A DNA stretch of 64,000 nucleotides, taken from the NCBI GenBank assembly GCA_029582165.1, contig CM055869.1, positions 5,240,425 through 5,304,424 of the forward strand, written 5' to 3'. Made by a program: the position numbers and the translations under genes. This stretch comes from Portulaca oleracea (taxonomy: Eukaryota; Streptophyta; Magnoliopsida; Caryophyllales; Portulacaceae). Below the pieces are notes generated by a model. The model was not told the origin of the DNA, made no database searches, and saw only the letters and a program-made list of their open reading frames with translations. Positions 1 through 11,871 of the stretch are shown here, piece by piece (positions within the stretch are counted from its first letter, which is position 1; the number at the start of each line of letters is the position of its first letter).

Positions 1-1166
1 CCAAAAGGGAAAGAAGAAAAGGAAAATGAGAAGAGAAAAAGCTGACCCAAATAGACCTGGATCCGCGCGGATCCGCGCGGATTCCGGGTCCATTTTGGGT
101 CGGTGTTCCTCTTTTCTCTTTTTCTGACTTTTTTAGAGAAAAAAAAAAGAAAATAGATAAAAAAAACCTAAAATAAAAAAAAGGAGTCGCCAGTTAATTT
201 TAAAAGTAAAATTAACAAAACCTAAATTTTATGACTCCGGTCTCGAACCAAAAGAACGGATTCGGGGGTAAAGAATGCCGATGTAGGGGGATGCCCTTGC
301 ACCGCCCGCCGAAGCGGCCTTTACTAAGTCGGGTTACTTTTTTGAAAGAAAAGAAAAGGAAAAAAAACGAAGTTGTCACTGAATTGAAAGAAACATCATG
401 CAATTAACGAAAAGAAAAAGAGTTCAGCACATAAAAAAATAAAAAAGAAAAAAAAACTAAAATTACAGCGTGCGGGGCGTATTAGCTACATTGTTACAAT
501 TTTCTCTTAAACCAGGAAACGAAAAAAAGACTAAATTAAGCGAATGAAGTGAAGCGGATTATACCCAGAATCCGCGCAGATTTGGTGGAAAATGGGTCGC
601 CGGAAGCTAATTCAGGCTGGGTGTACGTCGGACGTTGGAACCCAAGGTGGCTGAGAAGGACCCGACAAGGAAATCCGCGCGGATTTCCTTAAACCTCGCC
701 TAGATTGAGTCTGTGTTTGCTCAGGAAAATCCCTTCCCCGAATACCAAAAATGCCAACCCCTTATCCGGATCCGCGCGGATCCTCAAATAAGCTCCAGAA
801 ATTGGCAGTGGTTGGCGACAGTTGGCGACGGTTGGCCGGTTACCGTCAAATCCGCGCCACTCTCATAGCTTCACGTGATTGGTTTGACTGAAATCGCAGC
901 TTGGCTGAATCCGCGCGAATCGTGCCAATCAGATCTGGCAATGGATCCGCGCAGATTTGAATCCGGATCCGACCCACACTCTGGAATCCGCGCTAGCCCC
1001 GATTTAGGCCCACATTCTGGAATCCGCGCCATCCTTCTTCTTTTAGGCCCAAAACATAAATCCGCGCCATCCTTCCGTTTTAGCCCAAAATGTAAATCTG
1101 CTCGAGCTTCAACATCTCGATCCTGGGTTAAGCTAAAATCTGTCTGACACATTTTCGGTGTCTACA
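1..1166. mobile_element. 3' part of a Gypsy-like LTR (retrotransposon remnant)
   Basis: The segment ends at 1166 with the inverted-terminal style sequence cggtgtctaca, typical of plant Gypsy LTRs that begin TGTAGACACCG; the left end lies outside the window. It contains the LTR/leader-type blocks ggagtcgcc (182) and ttcgggggtaaag (260), found in many plant Gypsy LTRs. The palindrome tccgcgcgga and one-sided variants recur many times (about 62, 70, 678, 770, 905, 945, 1020). No gag/pol coding is present and the open frames at 870-1150 are only repeat readthrough. Assignment to Gypsy is from motif memory; the end point is seen directly. Confidence 0.55.
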
Positions 1167-1757
1167 GAGTCACTTGAAATAATATCTAAAGTGTTTGACA
1201 ATTAGAAATAGTTTTTAAAGTGATTAAAAACTTGAAATAGTTTTTAAAGTTTTCAAATTAAATAAGCCTACCATTTGGAATAATTTTCAAAATAAGCTTA
1301 CCACTTAGAATAATTTCAAAAGTGGTTGACAATTTGGAATACACAAAAGTTGAAGCTTACCAAATGAAATTTTCCTTTTTTTATTTAGTACAACATTATA
1401 AAATATATTTTCTTAATTAAAAAGTGTTTTTTACGAAATTTTTTAAAATTTAAATATCTTAGCTCTATGTCTTTGCCTAGTAAACAAACATATTTTGAAA
1501 AATATTTATTTTAAATTTCTTTTAAAATAAACTAAAAGTTTAAAAAATGTAATTTACAATTTATATTAAATTAAAAAGTTAACGGTTAAGATAAAACTTG
1601 ACAAATGTATGAGTAAGATTTATTTTACTTATGGTAAGTGTATCCTTATTGGAATTATAAAAGGTGACAAACAAATTTGAACAAAGGGTCAATTATATTG
1701 ACAAATATTTTGCAATTGTTATATGGTTTCTAGTTGTGTGCCTACCTAGGTACACCA
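1167..1757. other. AT-rich intergenic DNA
   Basis: No gene or RNA seen. The first 170 bases hold short degenerate repeats around tttttaaagtg and gcttacca; the rest is low-complexity AT DNA between the LTR end and the target duplication of the next element. Confidence 0.5.
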
Positions 1758-1767
1758 CTTATATTAA

Positions 1768-3095
1768 AGGAAATTGGAATTTAATAAACCAACCTTTGAG
1801 GGTCCTTTGAAAAAATGAACCAACCTTGAAAATTAATGTACAACGAACCAACCTTGTCATGTTGATTTTTCCAACGAACCGCCACCGAGTCTGACCCGTC
1901 AGAGATGTGACGTGGCTGCGGTGCTTGCTTATGTGGCGGTGTTTAAGCAAAAAAATAAAAAAAAACAAAAAAGAATCATATTTTTATCTGAATTGGATTA
2001 AAATAATCAATTTTTATTTTTTTTAAATCCACCTCACCCTCTCTCTCTCTTTCTCTCTCCCACTCTCTCTCTATCCCGACCCCCACCCTCCCCTACCCCA
2101 GCCCGACCCCCACCCCTCCCCAGCCCCAACCCTCAACCACCCCCCATCCACCCCTTCCTCGCCACCTCGTCTACCACCCCCGCCACCTAGCTTCTCCACC
2201 GTCCCCCTCAACAAATTCATCCTCAAATTTACACCCATCAATTTCCCCCTGTTTTCCGGAAAATCCTCATTTATCATCAATCTCTCATTTCCTCTGTTTT
2301 TGTTCCTCCCCATTTCTCCATAATCTCAACAATCTCAATTTCCCAACAAACCCTAATTCCCCAATTCTCTCTCTCTCTCTCTCTCTCGATCGAATTCTCA
2401 ATCTGATCTCATGATCTTCCCTTTCGAATCTACCAGTCGTCGAGCGGTAGGGTCGCGGCGGAGGTCGCCGGGGATCACGGCGAGCGCGCAATGTGTGGTG
2501 TCATGGCCCCGCACCTTCGCTAACCTGATCCTCGCGGTGTATAAGGTCCCGTGGCTTGTGGGAAGGCGAGCGGCGGAGGCGCGGCGGATGATGAAGGGGA
2601 TTGTGCACGGAGACGGCGGAAGGGTGGCGAGCCGAGTGGGACGAACGACGCGGAAGGGTGGCGAGCTTCGAGTGACGAAACGACGCGTTGGGAGGAAGGA
2701 GGAGGGGATGACGTCACGGTGGTAGTGGTGGTGGTGAGGAAGGGTGGTTGAGGGTCAGGGTGGTTGAGGGTGGGGGTCGGGCTGGGGCATGGGAGGGTGG
2801 GGGTCGGGATAGAGAGAGAGTGGGAGAGAGAAAGAGAGAGAGAGAGGGTGAGGTGGATTTTAAAAAAATAAAAATTGATTATTTTAATCCAATTCAGATA
2901 AAAAATATGATTCATTTTTGTTTTTTTTTTTTTGCTTAAACACCGCCACATAAGCAAGCATCGTCGCCACGTCACATCTCCGATGAGTCAGACTCAGTGG
3001 CGGTTCGTTGGAAAAATCAACATGACAAGGTTGGTTCGTTGTAAATTAATTTTCAAGGTTGGTTCGTTTTTTCAAAGGACCCCCAAAGTTTGGTT
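1768..3095. mobile_element. Hairpin A: foldback MULE with ~230-bp inverted arms
   Basis: The left arm (about 1768-1990) is repeated inverted at about 2870-3095; shared blocks include ggttggttcgttg, aaaatcaacatgac and the gaaccgccaccgagtc block, followed in both arms by a T/C-rich or A/G-rich microsatellite. The core (2000-2870) is C/T-rich then GC-rich. The right arm lacks its last ~18 bases and runs straight into the left end of hairpin B (ggaaaattggaatc at ~3100), so A and B were joined by nested insertion or recombination. Confidence 0.65.
2270..2745 (+). other. GC-rich core of hairpin A, possible captured gene 5' end
   Basis: The text changes from a leader-like stretch (ccctaattccccaattctc followed by a CT microsatellite) to a GC-rich stretch from ~2430 to 2730 rich in CG dinucleotides, quite unlike the AT-rich surroundings. 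Open frames exist on both strands (for example 2411-2725 plus) but none resembles a family I know, and the GC content alone makes long frames likely. MULEs often carry host gene pieces, so a captured promoter plus first exon is a reasonable inference, not shown. Confidence 0.3.
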
Positions 3096-3204
3096 TTTTG
3101 GAAAATTGGAATCTAACAAACCAAACTTTTGGTCTATTTTGATCTAACAAACCAAACTTACATTTTTGCTAATGACATACCATCACTAGTAGAATTGGGG
3201 TCAT

Positions 3205-3475
3205 TATGCGTCCGTCAAATGGCGTCTGTTTAGATGTCAGACGCCCAAACGTATTTTTTTTTAAAATAATGTGTAAAGTGGCGTCTGATTTAGGGGCAAA
3301 CAGACGCCAAAATATTTTGGCGTCTGATTTCTGGGGAAACGGACGCCAAAGTGCAGCTGCTTTCTCGGCTGCTGTGAGGCTATTTCTTATATTTTTTTTT
3401 AATATTAAACCCTATTGGCGTCTGTTTAATACTTAATAGACGCCATTCTGGGTAAAACAGACGCCAGTCTGTTCA
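3205..3475. repeat. CACTA left subterminal palindromic array
   Basis: Five to six pairs of ggcgtctg(t/a)tt facing aaac(a/g)gacgcc with 4-15-bp loops. In En/Spm-type elements such subterminal repeats are the binding sites of the TnpA-type protein, and that is the likely role here. The pairs are seen; the protein binding is inferred. Confidence 0.75.
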
Positions 3476-4159
3476 AAAATGGAGAAATTATCTTGCTCGC
3501 CATTTTTGAACGGATCGGAAGAGAGAAAAATCGAGAGGTAGAAGAGAAGATTCAACGAAAGAGCATTTCAATTCACAAAATTTAGGTAATTTTATTAATT
3601 ATTGTTGTTTTTTAAATTATTAGGGTTATGTTCTTTTGTAATTTTTGTTATAAATTTGTGATATATATATAACCGAAAAATATAATGAATATGAATTTGT
3701 GATATTAATTTTGGATGTTTTATATGTTTTAGAATTATGATGTTTATGAATTTTGGACATAAATATATGATATATATGTGAATAACGAAAAAATATGGTG
3801 AATATGAATGTGTGATATGAATTTTGTATGTTTTGTATATTTAGGAGGTTTATGGTATGAATTTTTTGATATAAAATTTTTGTTATGAATAACGAAAATT
3901 ACGGTGAAAAATAGGGTTTTATGATATGAATTATGTATGTTTTTATGAATTTTTGATATAAATTTGCGATACGAATAACGAAAATAGTAGTGAATGAAAT
4001 GGAATTTGTGATATGAATTTTGTATGTTTTGTATATATGTTTAGGAGGTATAGGGTTTATGAGTTTTTGATATAATTTTGTGATATGATCAATGAAAATT
4101 ATGGTGAATATGAATTTGCATTGTGATATGTATATTGTACTCGACTGGAGGATTAAGCA

Positions 4160-7100
4160 TGAGTAATTTTAATTCATGAACAGATTCATGTACATTATGG
4201 AAGGGCCTCCACATCGATGTTGGATGTACCAGAGGTTTGAACCGGGAAGGAGGGTTATCAGGGAAGAATGGGCTGCTGGGGTATATATGTTTGATAAATT
4301 TGCAAAGAGTAATTCGTATAAGTATTCGAGGACTGGAAAGTGTCGGTGTCCATGTGTGAAGTGCAAGAATAAGTGCGGAATGACTCCAGATGAAGTTAAA
4401 ACACATTTGTACAGGCGAGGGTTTATGGAGCGATATTGGTGTTGGGTTAGTCATGGTGAAGATTGGCGTGAATATTATGATGATGACGGCGATGGGTGAT
4501 GATGCGGTAGGTGAGGGGGAACCGTGTGCAGATAGTTCGCCGACAAACGAGGAACCCAATCAGCCACCGTTCATCGACAGAACGGAAGATATGATGAATG
4601 ATTTCATCATGGCGAATGAGGCGCCTAATGCAGGAGCTCAACAATTTTATGATATGCTACAATCTGCTCAACAGCCTCTGTGGGAAGGGTGTACGACCCA
4701 TACTGAGTTGTCCACTGCCGTGAGACTGGTCAATCACAAGTCGAAGCACAATTTGTCGGAGCAAGCAATGAACGATATCATGGAATTGATGAGTGAGACT
4801 TGTCCCCAGCCGAACCTAATGCCTAGAAACTACGATGAGTTGAAAAAGAAGGTTAAGAAGTTGGGGATGGGCTATGAAACATTTGATTGTTGCATTGGTG
4901 GGTGCATGATCTACTATAAGGACGATGCACATCTCAGTGAATGTAAATTTTTTGGTCACCCGAGGTATAAGCCACAAAAATCGTCGGCGAAGACAAATAA
5001 AGGTGTCCCGTACAATAGAATGTTTTACTTTCCTTTGACGTCTAGGCTGCAGCGTTTGTATGCATCAAAGAATACAGCCGGTCATATGAGGTGGCACGCG
5101 GAGAACAAGCGCGATGAAGGTGTTCTTTGTCATCCGTCGGACGACGCATCATGGAAAATGTTTGACAGCGCGCATCCAGACTTTGCGAAGGAATCGCGGA
5201 ATGTAAGGTTGGGCTTGTGTGCGGATGGGTTTAGCCCGTTCAACATGACAGGGAAATCTTATTCGATATGGCCGGTTGTAGTTACTCCTTACAACTTGCC
5301 ACCCGAATTGTGCATGACAACGCCGTACATGTTCCTCACGTGCATTATTCCAGGTCCGAAGAACCCCGGAAATAAAATTGATGTCTTCCTTCAACCTTTG
5401 GTGGACGAGTGCGATGCTTATGGTTGGGAGTTGAAACGTACGACATCTCCAAGAGACAAAATTTCAACATGAGGGCATCGTTGATGTGACGGCCAATGAT
5501 TTTCCGCCCTTGGGATGCTTTACGGATGGAGCACGCATGGCGCTATGTCTTGTCTGTTTGCATGGATGGATTGAAAGCAATGCATCCAAGCATGGGAGGA
5601 AAAACTGCGTGGTTTTTTGTCACATCGGCGCTTTCTTGATAAGGGGCATGCTTTTAGAAGGAATCGAAGGCATTTGAAAGGGCACACTTGCGGATAGAAA
5701 TGTCCCACCGTAGGAAAAACGGTCATTCAATCTATGAGGAGGTGAAGGACTTCCCCAAGGTGACTACCCATGGCGACTTTGTAATCCCGGGAATCCGAGA
5801 GAATGCTCATAATTGGAAGAAACAAAGTATCTTTTGGGAGTTGCCTTATTGGAATGATCATGTGGTTCGACAAAACTTAGATGTGATGCACATTGAGAAG
5901 AACTTTGTGGACAACATCGTAAACACGGTGATGGGGGTGACCGGCAAAACGAAGGATGATGGAAATGCAAAGAGGGACGTGGCCGATATATCGCGAGTGC
6001 CCGAACTCCATCTAGTGCCCGGTCCGACGGTAAACCCTTGCAGCCAAGAGCCAAATATGTTCTTCCCGAATAAGCGATCGACGTCTGCGGATTGGGCACA
6101 GCCTTCGATTGCGGACGCCTATGCTTCAACTTTGCAACCGGTCGATACATCGTAAAAGGTTTCAAAACTTTAAAAGCCATGATCGTCATGTGTTCTTGCA
6201 GACATCGTTACTGCTATGCTCCGCACTTCCCGATGATGTGTTGGAGCCACTGCTCGCTTAAGCCAATGGTTCAAGAGCACATGCGCCACAACATTGAAGC
6301 ACGATGATTTAGTCCTATTGACAAAGAAATTCGCATAATAATTTGCAAGTTGGAGACCATATTTCCCCGGCTTCTTCAACGTAATGGAACACCTCCCATC
6401 CACCGTTCGTGAAGCATTTTTGGTGGTCCTGTTCAATATCGTTGGATGTATCCTTTTGAGAGGTATTTCGGTGGTCAAGAAGAAAATCAAGAACAAGGCA
6501 CACTGAAGGATCCATGGCTCAGCGCACCTCATGTTTGAGATTTCCCATTCGCATCCACATACTTTGGACCGAAGTATCATCTTCTACATCAGCGGTACGC
6601 GCGAGGCGTGAATTAATGTCGACAATGATCCTATGTTATTGTCGGTTTTCAAGGACAGTGGGACCCCCGTTGGAGGTGTAAGCACGAGGTGGCTCGACGA
6701 TCAGGAGTACAAAGCAGCACACCTGCACGTCCTGCTGAACTGCAAAGAAGTCAACCACTACTTAGAGTAAGCACTGTTCAACATTATGTTTACGATATAA
6801 TATATATTCCATCCGTTCGATATAATTAATGAGCTTGTATCCCGCGCAGATTGTTTAAGAATTTCAAGTTGACTTCATTTCCTGATGCCACGGACACTCA
6901 ATTGGATCAGATGATTGAATCGGAGTTCACACAATGGTTTTATCAGCTATCGGTGAGAATCGCACACCTTTTGAACAATTTTTATTTTTCCCATATCTAA
7001 ACGAAAATTAATATGTTCAAAATGTAACTGTTAAAACATGTGAAGGAAAATTGGGAAGCATTTCGGTTTTACGAAGATGAGCGACATGACCACCTTTACC

Positions 7101-7803
7101 AGTTAGCCCGTATGCCTTCACCTAAAGTGACCACGTGGAGTGCTTATCGAGTCAACGGGTTCTTGTTTCACACCCAAGCAAGGAGTAACTCTTTGGCTTC
7201 GTATAGTGCCGGGGTGTGTGTCAAAGGCACGGGTGGCGGTGGATTTGTTGATGACTTCTACGGCGTTCTCCAAGAAGTCATTGCATTAGAATATGTTGGG
7301 CCCGTCACTAGAAAGAGCATATTGTTCGGGATGTGATTGGTTTGACAATACCCGATGCAGGTGTCCGTTCACCAAATTTATGCCCGCTTGTTGAATTACA
7401 CAAGGACAGATGCAGATGGAAGTATGACCCATTCATATTGGCGGTGCGCAACCCAAGTGTTGTTCATGAATTACCCGTGCATACGGGATAAAGCTAATTG
7501 GTGGGTCAGGTTGCAAACAAACCTTCATATGCACAGTACAAGCAGTACACCCTTCCGTTGGCCCTCCAAGATGATCAACCGAGAGCTGTTGTCCCGATCA
7601 ACCCCGATGACGACACCGTTTCTCAAGTACTCGCAGTTGAAGGGGTGTACGATGAGGTTGCCGATATGGACAATACCCAAGTAATAGTGGTCAATAATAC
7701 GTCCGAATTGAGCGAAGAGGAATATGGAGACAACGGCATTTACGAATATGAAGATGGTGACGAGGGTGAGGATGAGGGCGAGGGAGACAACGATGAATAT
7801 TAA
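4160..7803 (+). pseudogene. Broken TnpD-type CACTA transposase (Transposase_assoc, Tnp2, DUF4218, DUF4216 order)
   Basis: The first part (4176-4499) has the transposase-associated cysteine motif CPCVKCKNKC. A shift of frame near 4490 leads to 4499-5472, with the Tnp2 sequence DELKKKVKKLGMG and the C(x)4C-type metal-binding segment around CCIGGCMIYYKDD. From ~5465 to 5690 the reading frame changes several times (CMDGLKAMHPSMGGKTAWFF lies in one frame, neighbours in others). 5690-6000 reads HGDFVIPGIRENAHNWKK and LDVMHIEKNFVDNIVNT, typical of Tnp2. 6150-6600 reads, across frames, as DUF4218 (QWFKSTCATTLKHDDLVLL, NVMEHLPSTVREA). 7025-7340 and 7360-7800 match DUF4216, ending in an acidic tail with stop at 7801. 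At least four frame breaks and several stops mean no functional product. Confidence 0.85.
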
Positions 7804-8078
7804 TTAGTTGTGTTACACAATTTATTGTAATATATAATTAATATTCGAATTTTGTATCCAAACATGCTATATATGTAATGAATAAATTTAATCGATCTAT
7901 ATATTTTGAGACGCCCATTTCAAAACATATATAATAATATAAATAAATAACAATAATTATAATAAGAAAATAAATAAATAAATAACCACAATAAAATTAA
8001 AAATATTAAATCTATAACATTTTTATTAATAAAGTTAATTTAAAGACCTTTCTTATCATAAATTTTTTTAAAATCATG

Positions 8079-8483
8079 ACGTCTGTTAGACTACTAAACA
8101 GACGCCATTCTGGTTAACAGTTCTAGTCAGAACGTTATCAGATACTTTCAATATTGGCGTCTGTTTAACACAAAATCAGACGCCATTTTGATACGATACG
8201 ATTTTTCTGACGGAAATTATGTAAGGTGGCGTCCGTTTGACCAAATTAACAGACGCCAAAATTGGTAACATTTACGATAAGATCTTGGAACCCTAAACAT
8301 CAGTATATTTAACCAACTTGGCGTCTGTTTATACGTTTAACGGACGCCAAAATTTCTAACAGTTAACGTTAAGATCTTGGAATCAGAACATTGACTTTTA
8401 GAACAAATTGGCGTCCGTTTGATCTAGAAACGGACGCCATATTTAAAATATTGGCGTCCGTTAATAAGCTTAACGGACGCCAT
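8079..8483. repeat. Internal cluster of CACTA palindromic repeats
   Basis: At least five facing pairs of ggcgtc(c/t)gttt...aac(a/g)gacgcca, the same family as in the two ends, lie between the two genes, ~4.9 kb from the nearest terminus. A leader-like stretch rich in gaagaagaa follows (8525-8590). It could be the promoter/operator of the second gene bound by its own product, or a relic of one CACTA end fused to another. A lone copy (atggcgtccgttcgc, 9189) precedes the start codon of the second gene. Confidence 0.75.
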
Positions 8484-8589
8484 TTTTTCTTCAATTGTCG
8501 CTGCCAATATTTTACTCGCAGCAGCCATTGACGAGGAAGAAAAAGACGAAAGAAGAAGAAGCAACGAAAGAAGAAGTTCAAAACCACTC

Positions 8590-9180
8590 AATCAGGTATG
8601 TTTTTATATATATTTTATGAATTATTACTGATTTCTAGGGATTATATATGATTTTTATATGTTTTTATATATATTTTATGACGAGGAAGAAACAACGAAA
8701 GAAGAAGAAGAACGTGACTACACTGTGTGCGTTGAAGATCAAAACCAGTCAATCAAGTATGTTTTTTTATATATTTTATGAATTATTACTGATGTTTAGG
8801 GTTTAGATATGATTTTTATATGTTTTATGAATTATTATTGATGTTTAGGGTTTAGATATGATTTTTATATGTTTTATGAATTATTATTGATGTTTAGGGT
8901 TTAGATATGATTTTTATATGTTTTATGAATTACTATTGATGTTTAGGGTTTAGGTATGTTTTTAAATATATATTATATGAATTATTATTAATGTTTAGGG
9001 TTTAGCTAGATATAATTTTTATATATTTTATGAATTATTATTAATGTTTAGGGTTTAAATTTGATTTTTATATATTTTATGAGTTATGTTCGATATAAGG
9101 TTTAGGCATGTTTTTTATATATTTATGATTTTTATATAGTTTATGATTTATTGTTGATGTTTAGGGTTTAGATATTATTT
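8590..9180 (+). repeat. Tandem ~50-bp repeats in the leader/intron of the second CACTA gene
   Basis: The unit built around ttatgaattattattgatg, tttagggtttagatatg and atttttatatg recurs about eight to ten times between 8610 and 9175, most regular from 8810 to 9070. Looser repeats of a similar kind (gatatgaattttgtatg) sit at 3660-4080 in front of the first gene. They do not look like CRISPR repeats: there are no unique spacers. Confidence 0.7.
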
Positions 9181-9217
9181 TTATGCGAAATGGCGTCCGT
9201 TCGCAGATATTCTTAAG

Positions 9218-11101
9218 ATGACAGGAAGAGATGGATCACGTGGTTGGTCTAGAAACAGACGTGGGGGGTCATCATCGAACAACCCACCGTCACCATACAT
9301 CCCGCAATTCGATCCATCAGCGCATCCAGAAATAGATCAGTCGACCCTTGAGTTGATGCGCTTATTTGCGCCCGATGTCCAGCAGACGATGGGCGACTTT
9401 CAGTACATTCAGGGGTATGAGACTTATCATCAGGGTGCCCAAACTGAAGGGGAGGGTAACCAGACCGATGCTAATGGTACCCAAACGGAAGGGGAGGGTA
9501 CCCAAGCTGGTGGTACCCAAACGGAAGGGGAGAGTACCCAAGCTGTGGGACCCAAACTGAAGGGGAGGGTACCCAAGCTGGTGGGACCCAAACTGAGGGG
9601 GAGGCTACCCAAACTGAAGGGGATGGCCAGGAGGATATTCGTACACGGTATCGAATTGAGCTAGACGTTCCGGGAGATGCTCCAAAAACACCGGATGGAA
9701 GATTCATAATTGAACCATGTGGTGGCTCGTGAGTATCAATCATGTCTCATTGACAAAACTTTGATTATATTATGAATTTATATATGTTTGTGTTTAAATA
9801 TATAACAAATTTTATGACATCTAAACTGACATCTATTTCTTATTGGTTTCAGTGTATCGCCTTATGGAGCACACGCGGTCAGGTCCATTATGGACATCGT
9901 GAAGCAAAACTTCAAAGACTTTTGGCCTAAATGGGCTAAAGTGCCTTTTCAAACAAAAGAGTTGATATTTGAGGAGTTCAAGGTAAAGTTACGTATTTAA
10001 CGCCCATGTTTGCGTATACCTTTATATATATATATGTTTATATACGTACGTATGGTTTAATTTATTATACTTGATGAAATTGATTGTCTAATTTGCATGT
10101 TTAATTTCTTCATGTACGCATATGGTTTAAATGTAGAAAAAATACTGGTGGGTACCCCAGCATGACGGATATATCCGTGACTGGTTTAGACGTCGGGTTA
10201 TCAAACAATACAGCGACGCTATAGGCAAATCCAAAAAGCGTTGGCTGGCGGGTAAAGGTAAGCCTAAATGGATACTCGACGACGAAATTTGGAAAAAATT
10301 CGTCGAATTATGGGAAGACCCACGGTATGCTGAAAAGTGCTCCAACATGAGCCGGGCGAGAAAGATGGACAAAGAAAAGGGCCCACCATCACACACAATG
10401 GGCCCAGTTCCATTCGGTATTGTTAGGGAAAAATTGGTAAGATAGCTGTGAATGTTTAAATATCATGCACGTATTTGATACTAACATTTAATTAAAAAAA
10501 CACGGTTGTATTTGATGCTTACTGAAAAAGAAGAAAGACCGTGACCCAACCATATGGGAACAATTCGAGGCGACCCATATGAGGAAAGGCACCGATCAGT
10601 GGGTGGACAACAGGTTCAAGGTCATTGAGGTAATTAAAAAATCTTCATCATTGAATATCGACATGATTTATTAACGTACAAACCTAAACTATAATTAATT
10701 CATTAATTTTATTAAAATACTCTTTTTATGTTTTACTAAATCAGGAGAAGATGCTTGGCGATTATGATACTTATAAACGGGAGATGGCGGCCAAGCAGCG
10801 AGAGGACGGTCAACCGGAAGCTCCTCTCATGACTCCAGAAGAGTTCTGGTTTGATAAGCAGCTGCAGAGTCGGGGGCACGTCGTAGGCATGGGGGCTGTG
10901 GGGGAACAAATGAAGCAGCAGTTCCCCCACATCGCATCTAGGCGACGTCCACGACGGCGTGGTGACTCCTCCTCCGTCGACATCCGAGCTCAAGTTACGG
11001 AGATGAACAGAGAGCTCCAAAGAAGAACTCGAGCGAAACGACAAGCTCGCGAGGAAGATAGGCGGAGAATGGAGCAAAGAATGGAGGAACGATTGCGATA
11101 A
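9218..11101 (+). pseudogene. Transposase_24 (PF03004)-type CACTA accessory protein, 5 exons, one frame break
   Basis: Exons read 9218-9728, 9853-9982, 10137-10436, 10532-10629 and 10745-11101, with consistent phases at the junctions I checked. The start is ATG at 9218, just after a leader. Exon 1 has a Pro/Ser-rich N-terminus and then TQTEGEG-type repeats. Exons 2-4 hold the conserved block: IVKQNFKDFWPKWAKVP, KKYWWVPQHDG, WILDDEIWKKFVELWEDPRY and FEATHMRKGTDQWVD, typical of the En/Spm second protein. The last exon ends in a basic, coiled-coil-like tail (ELQRRTRAKRQAREEDRR). Within the repeat region one missing base near 9545 shifts the frame so that exon 1 reaches a stop at 9662. The downstream part is otherwise intact. 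Function by family: probably binds the element's subterminal repeats. Confidence 0.75.
9430..9630 (+). repeat. Coding minisatellite encoding GTQTEGEGTQA-like repeats
   Basis: About six copies of a 30-39-bp unit built on ggtacccaaacggaagggga and ggtacccaagctggtg. Copies after 9545 are in a different frame because one base is lost (gctgtgggacccaaac against gctggtggtacccaaac), which truncates the open frame of the second CACTA gene. Replication slippage in the repeat is the likely cause. Confidence 0.7.
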
Positions 11102-11871
11102 GGTTGCATGAACAAATGATGGAGATGCAACGCCGTTGAAGATCAAATGCATACACTGAGCAACGAATGGCGGCAATGCAACGCGAAATGCAAATGCAAT
11201 ACCGAACACCAAAGAACCACCACCGCCGCTTTATAATTGGCAAGCCCTTCGTTGCGGATCTTCGTGGGAGTCACTACACCTGGACAAGGGCAATACCCTC
11301 TACGCCCCATCCGCCAGTCCCCGCCTCCTTATCAACCAACCCAACCTGAGCCCACCCACCCTACTGATGATGATAATAATAATGACGCCGGAGAAGAATA
11401 ATTTTTTTATTTGTATGTTTTTAATATTTGAACTTAATCAAACACTGACTTTTATTATTATATGTACGTAATAAATTTGTGCTGGTTTCGATAACCACTT
11501 GCTCAGAGTCTAATAAGTAATTATGTTCACAAATACGTATATATGTCGTACCATTTAATTATATAACTTAACGTACGTATACAAATTAATAAATAATTAA
11601 ATATAATTCAACTGATATATATAAAATTTTTAAAAATACAATCATAATACTAATAATTTAATTATAACTAAGTAAATACCCTAAATAAATATCATTCAAC
11701 ACGTACGATATATATATATATGTGTGTGTGTTTCTCTTTAAAGATTAATAATATAATTATAATTATAGTTAATATTAATAATTATAATACTACTAGCATT
11801 ATTGTTATAATAATATTATTATTAATAATTACTATTATAATCAAATTAATTTGCGGATAATTTTCAAACAA

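Noticed and set aside
2411..2975. Open frames of 66-151 residues on both strands in hairpin A
   Set aside because: They come from GC-rich and CT-repeat composition; no domain, splice structure or start context supports a gene.
4390..5472. 360-residue frame as an intact transposase
   Set aside because: It begins out of frame inside the preceding domain and stops before the catalytic part; the full TnpD coding is broken in several places.
8590..9180. Possible CRISPR-like array of ~50-bp repeats
   Set aside because: Repeats are contiguous, AT-rich and degenerate with no unique spacers, and lie in a transposon leader of a plant genome.
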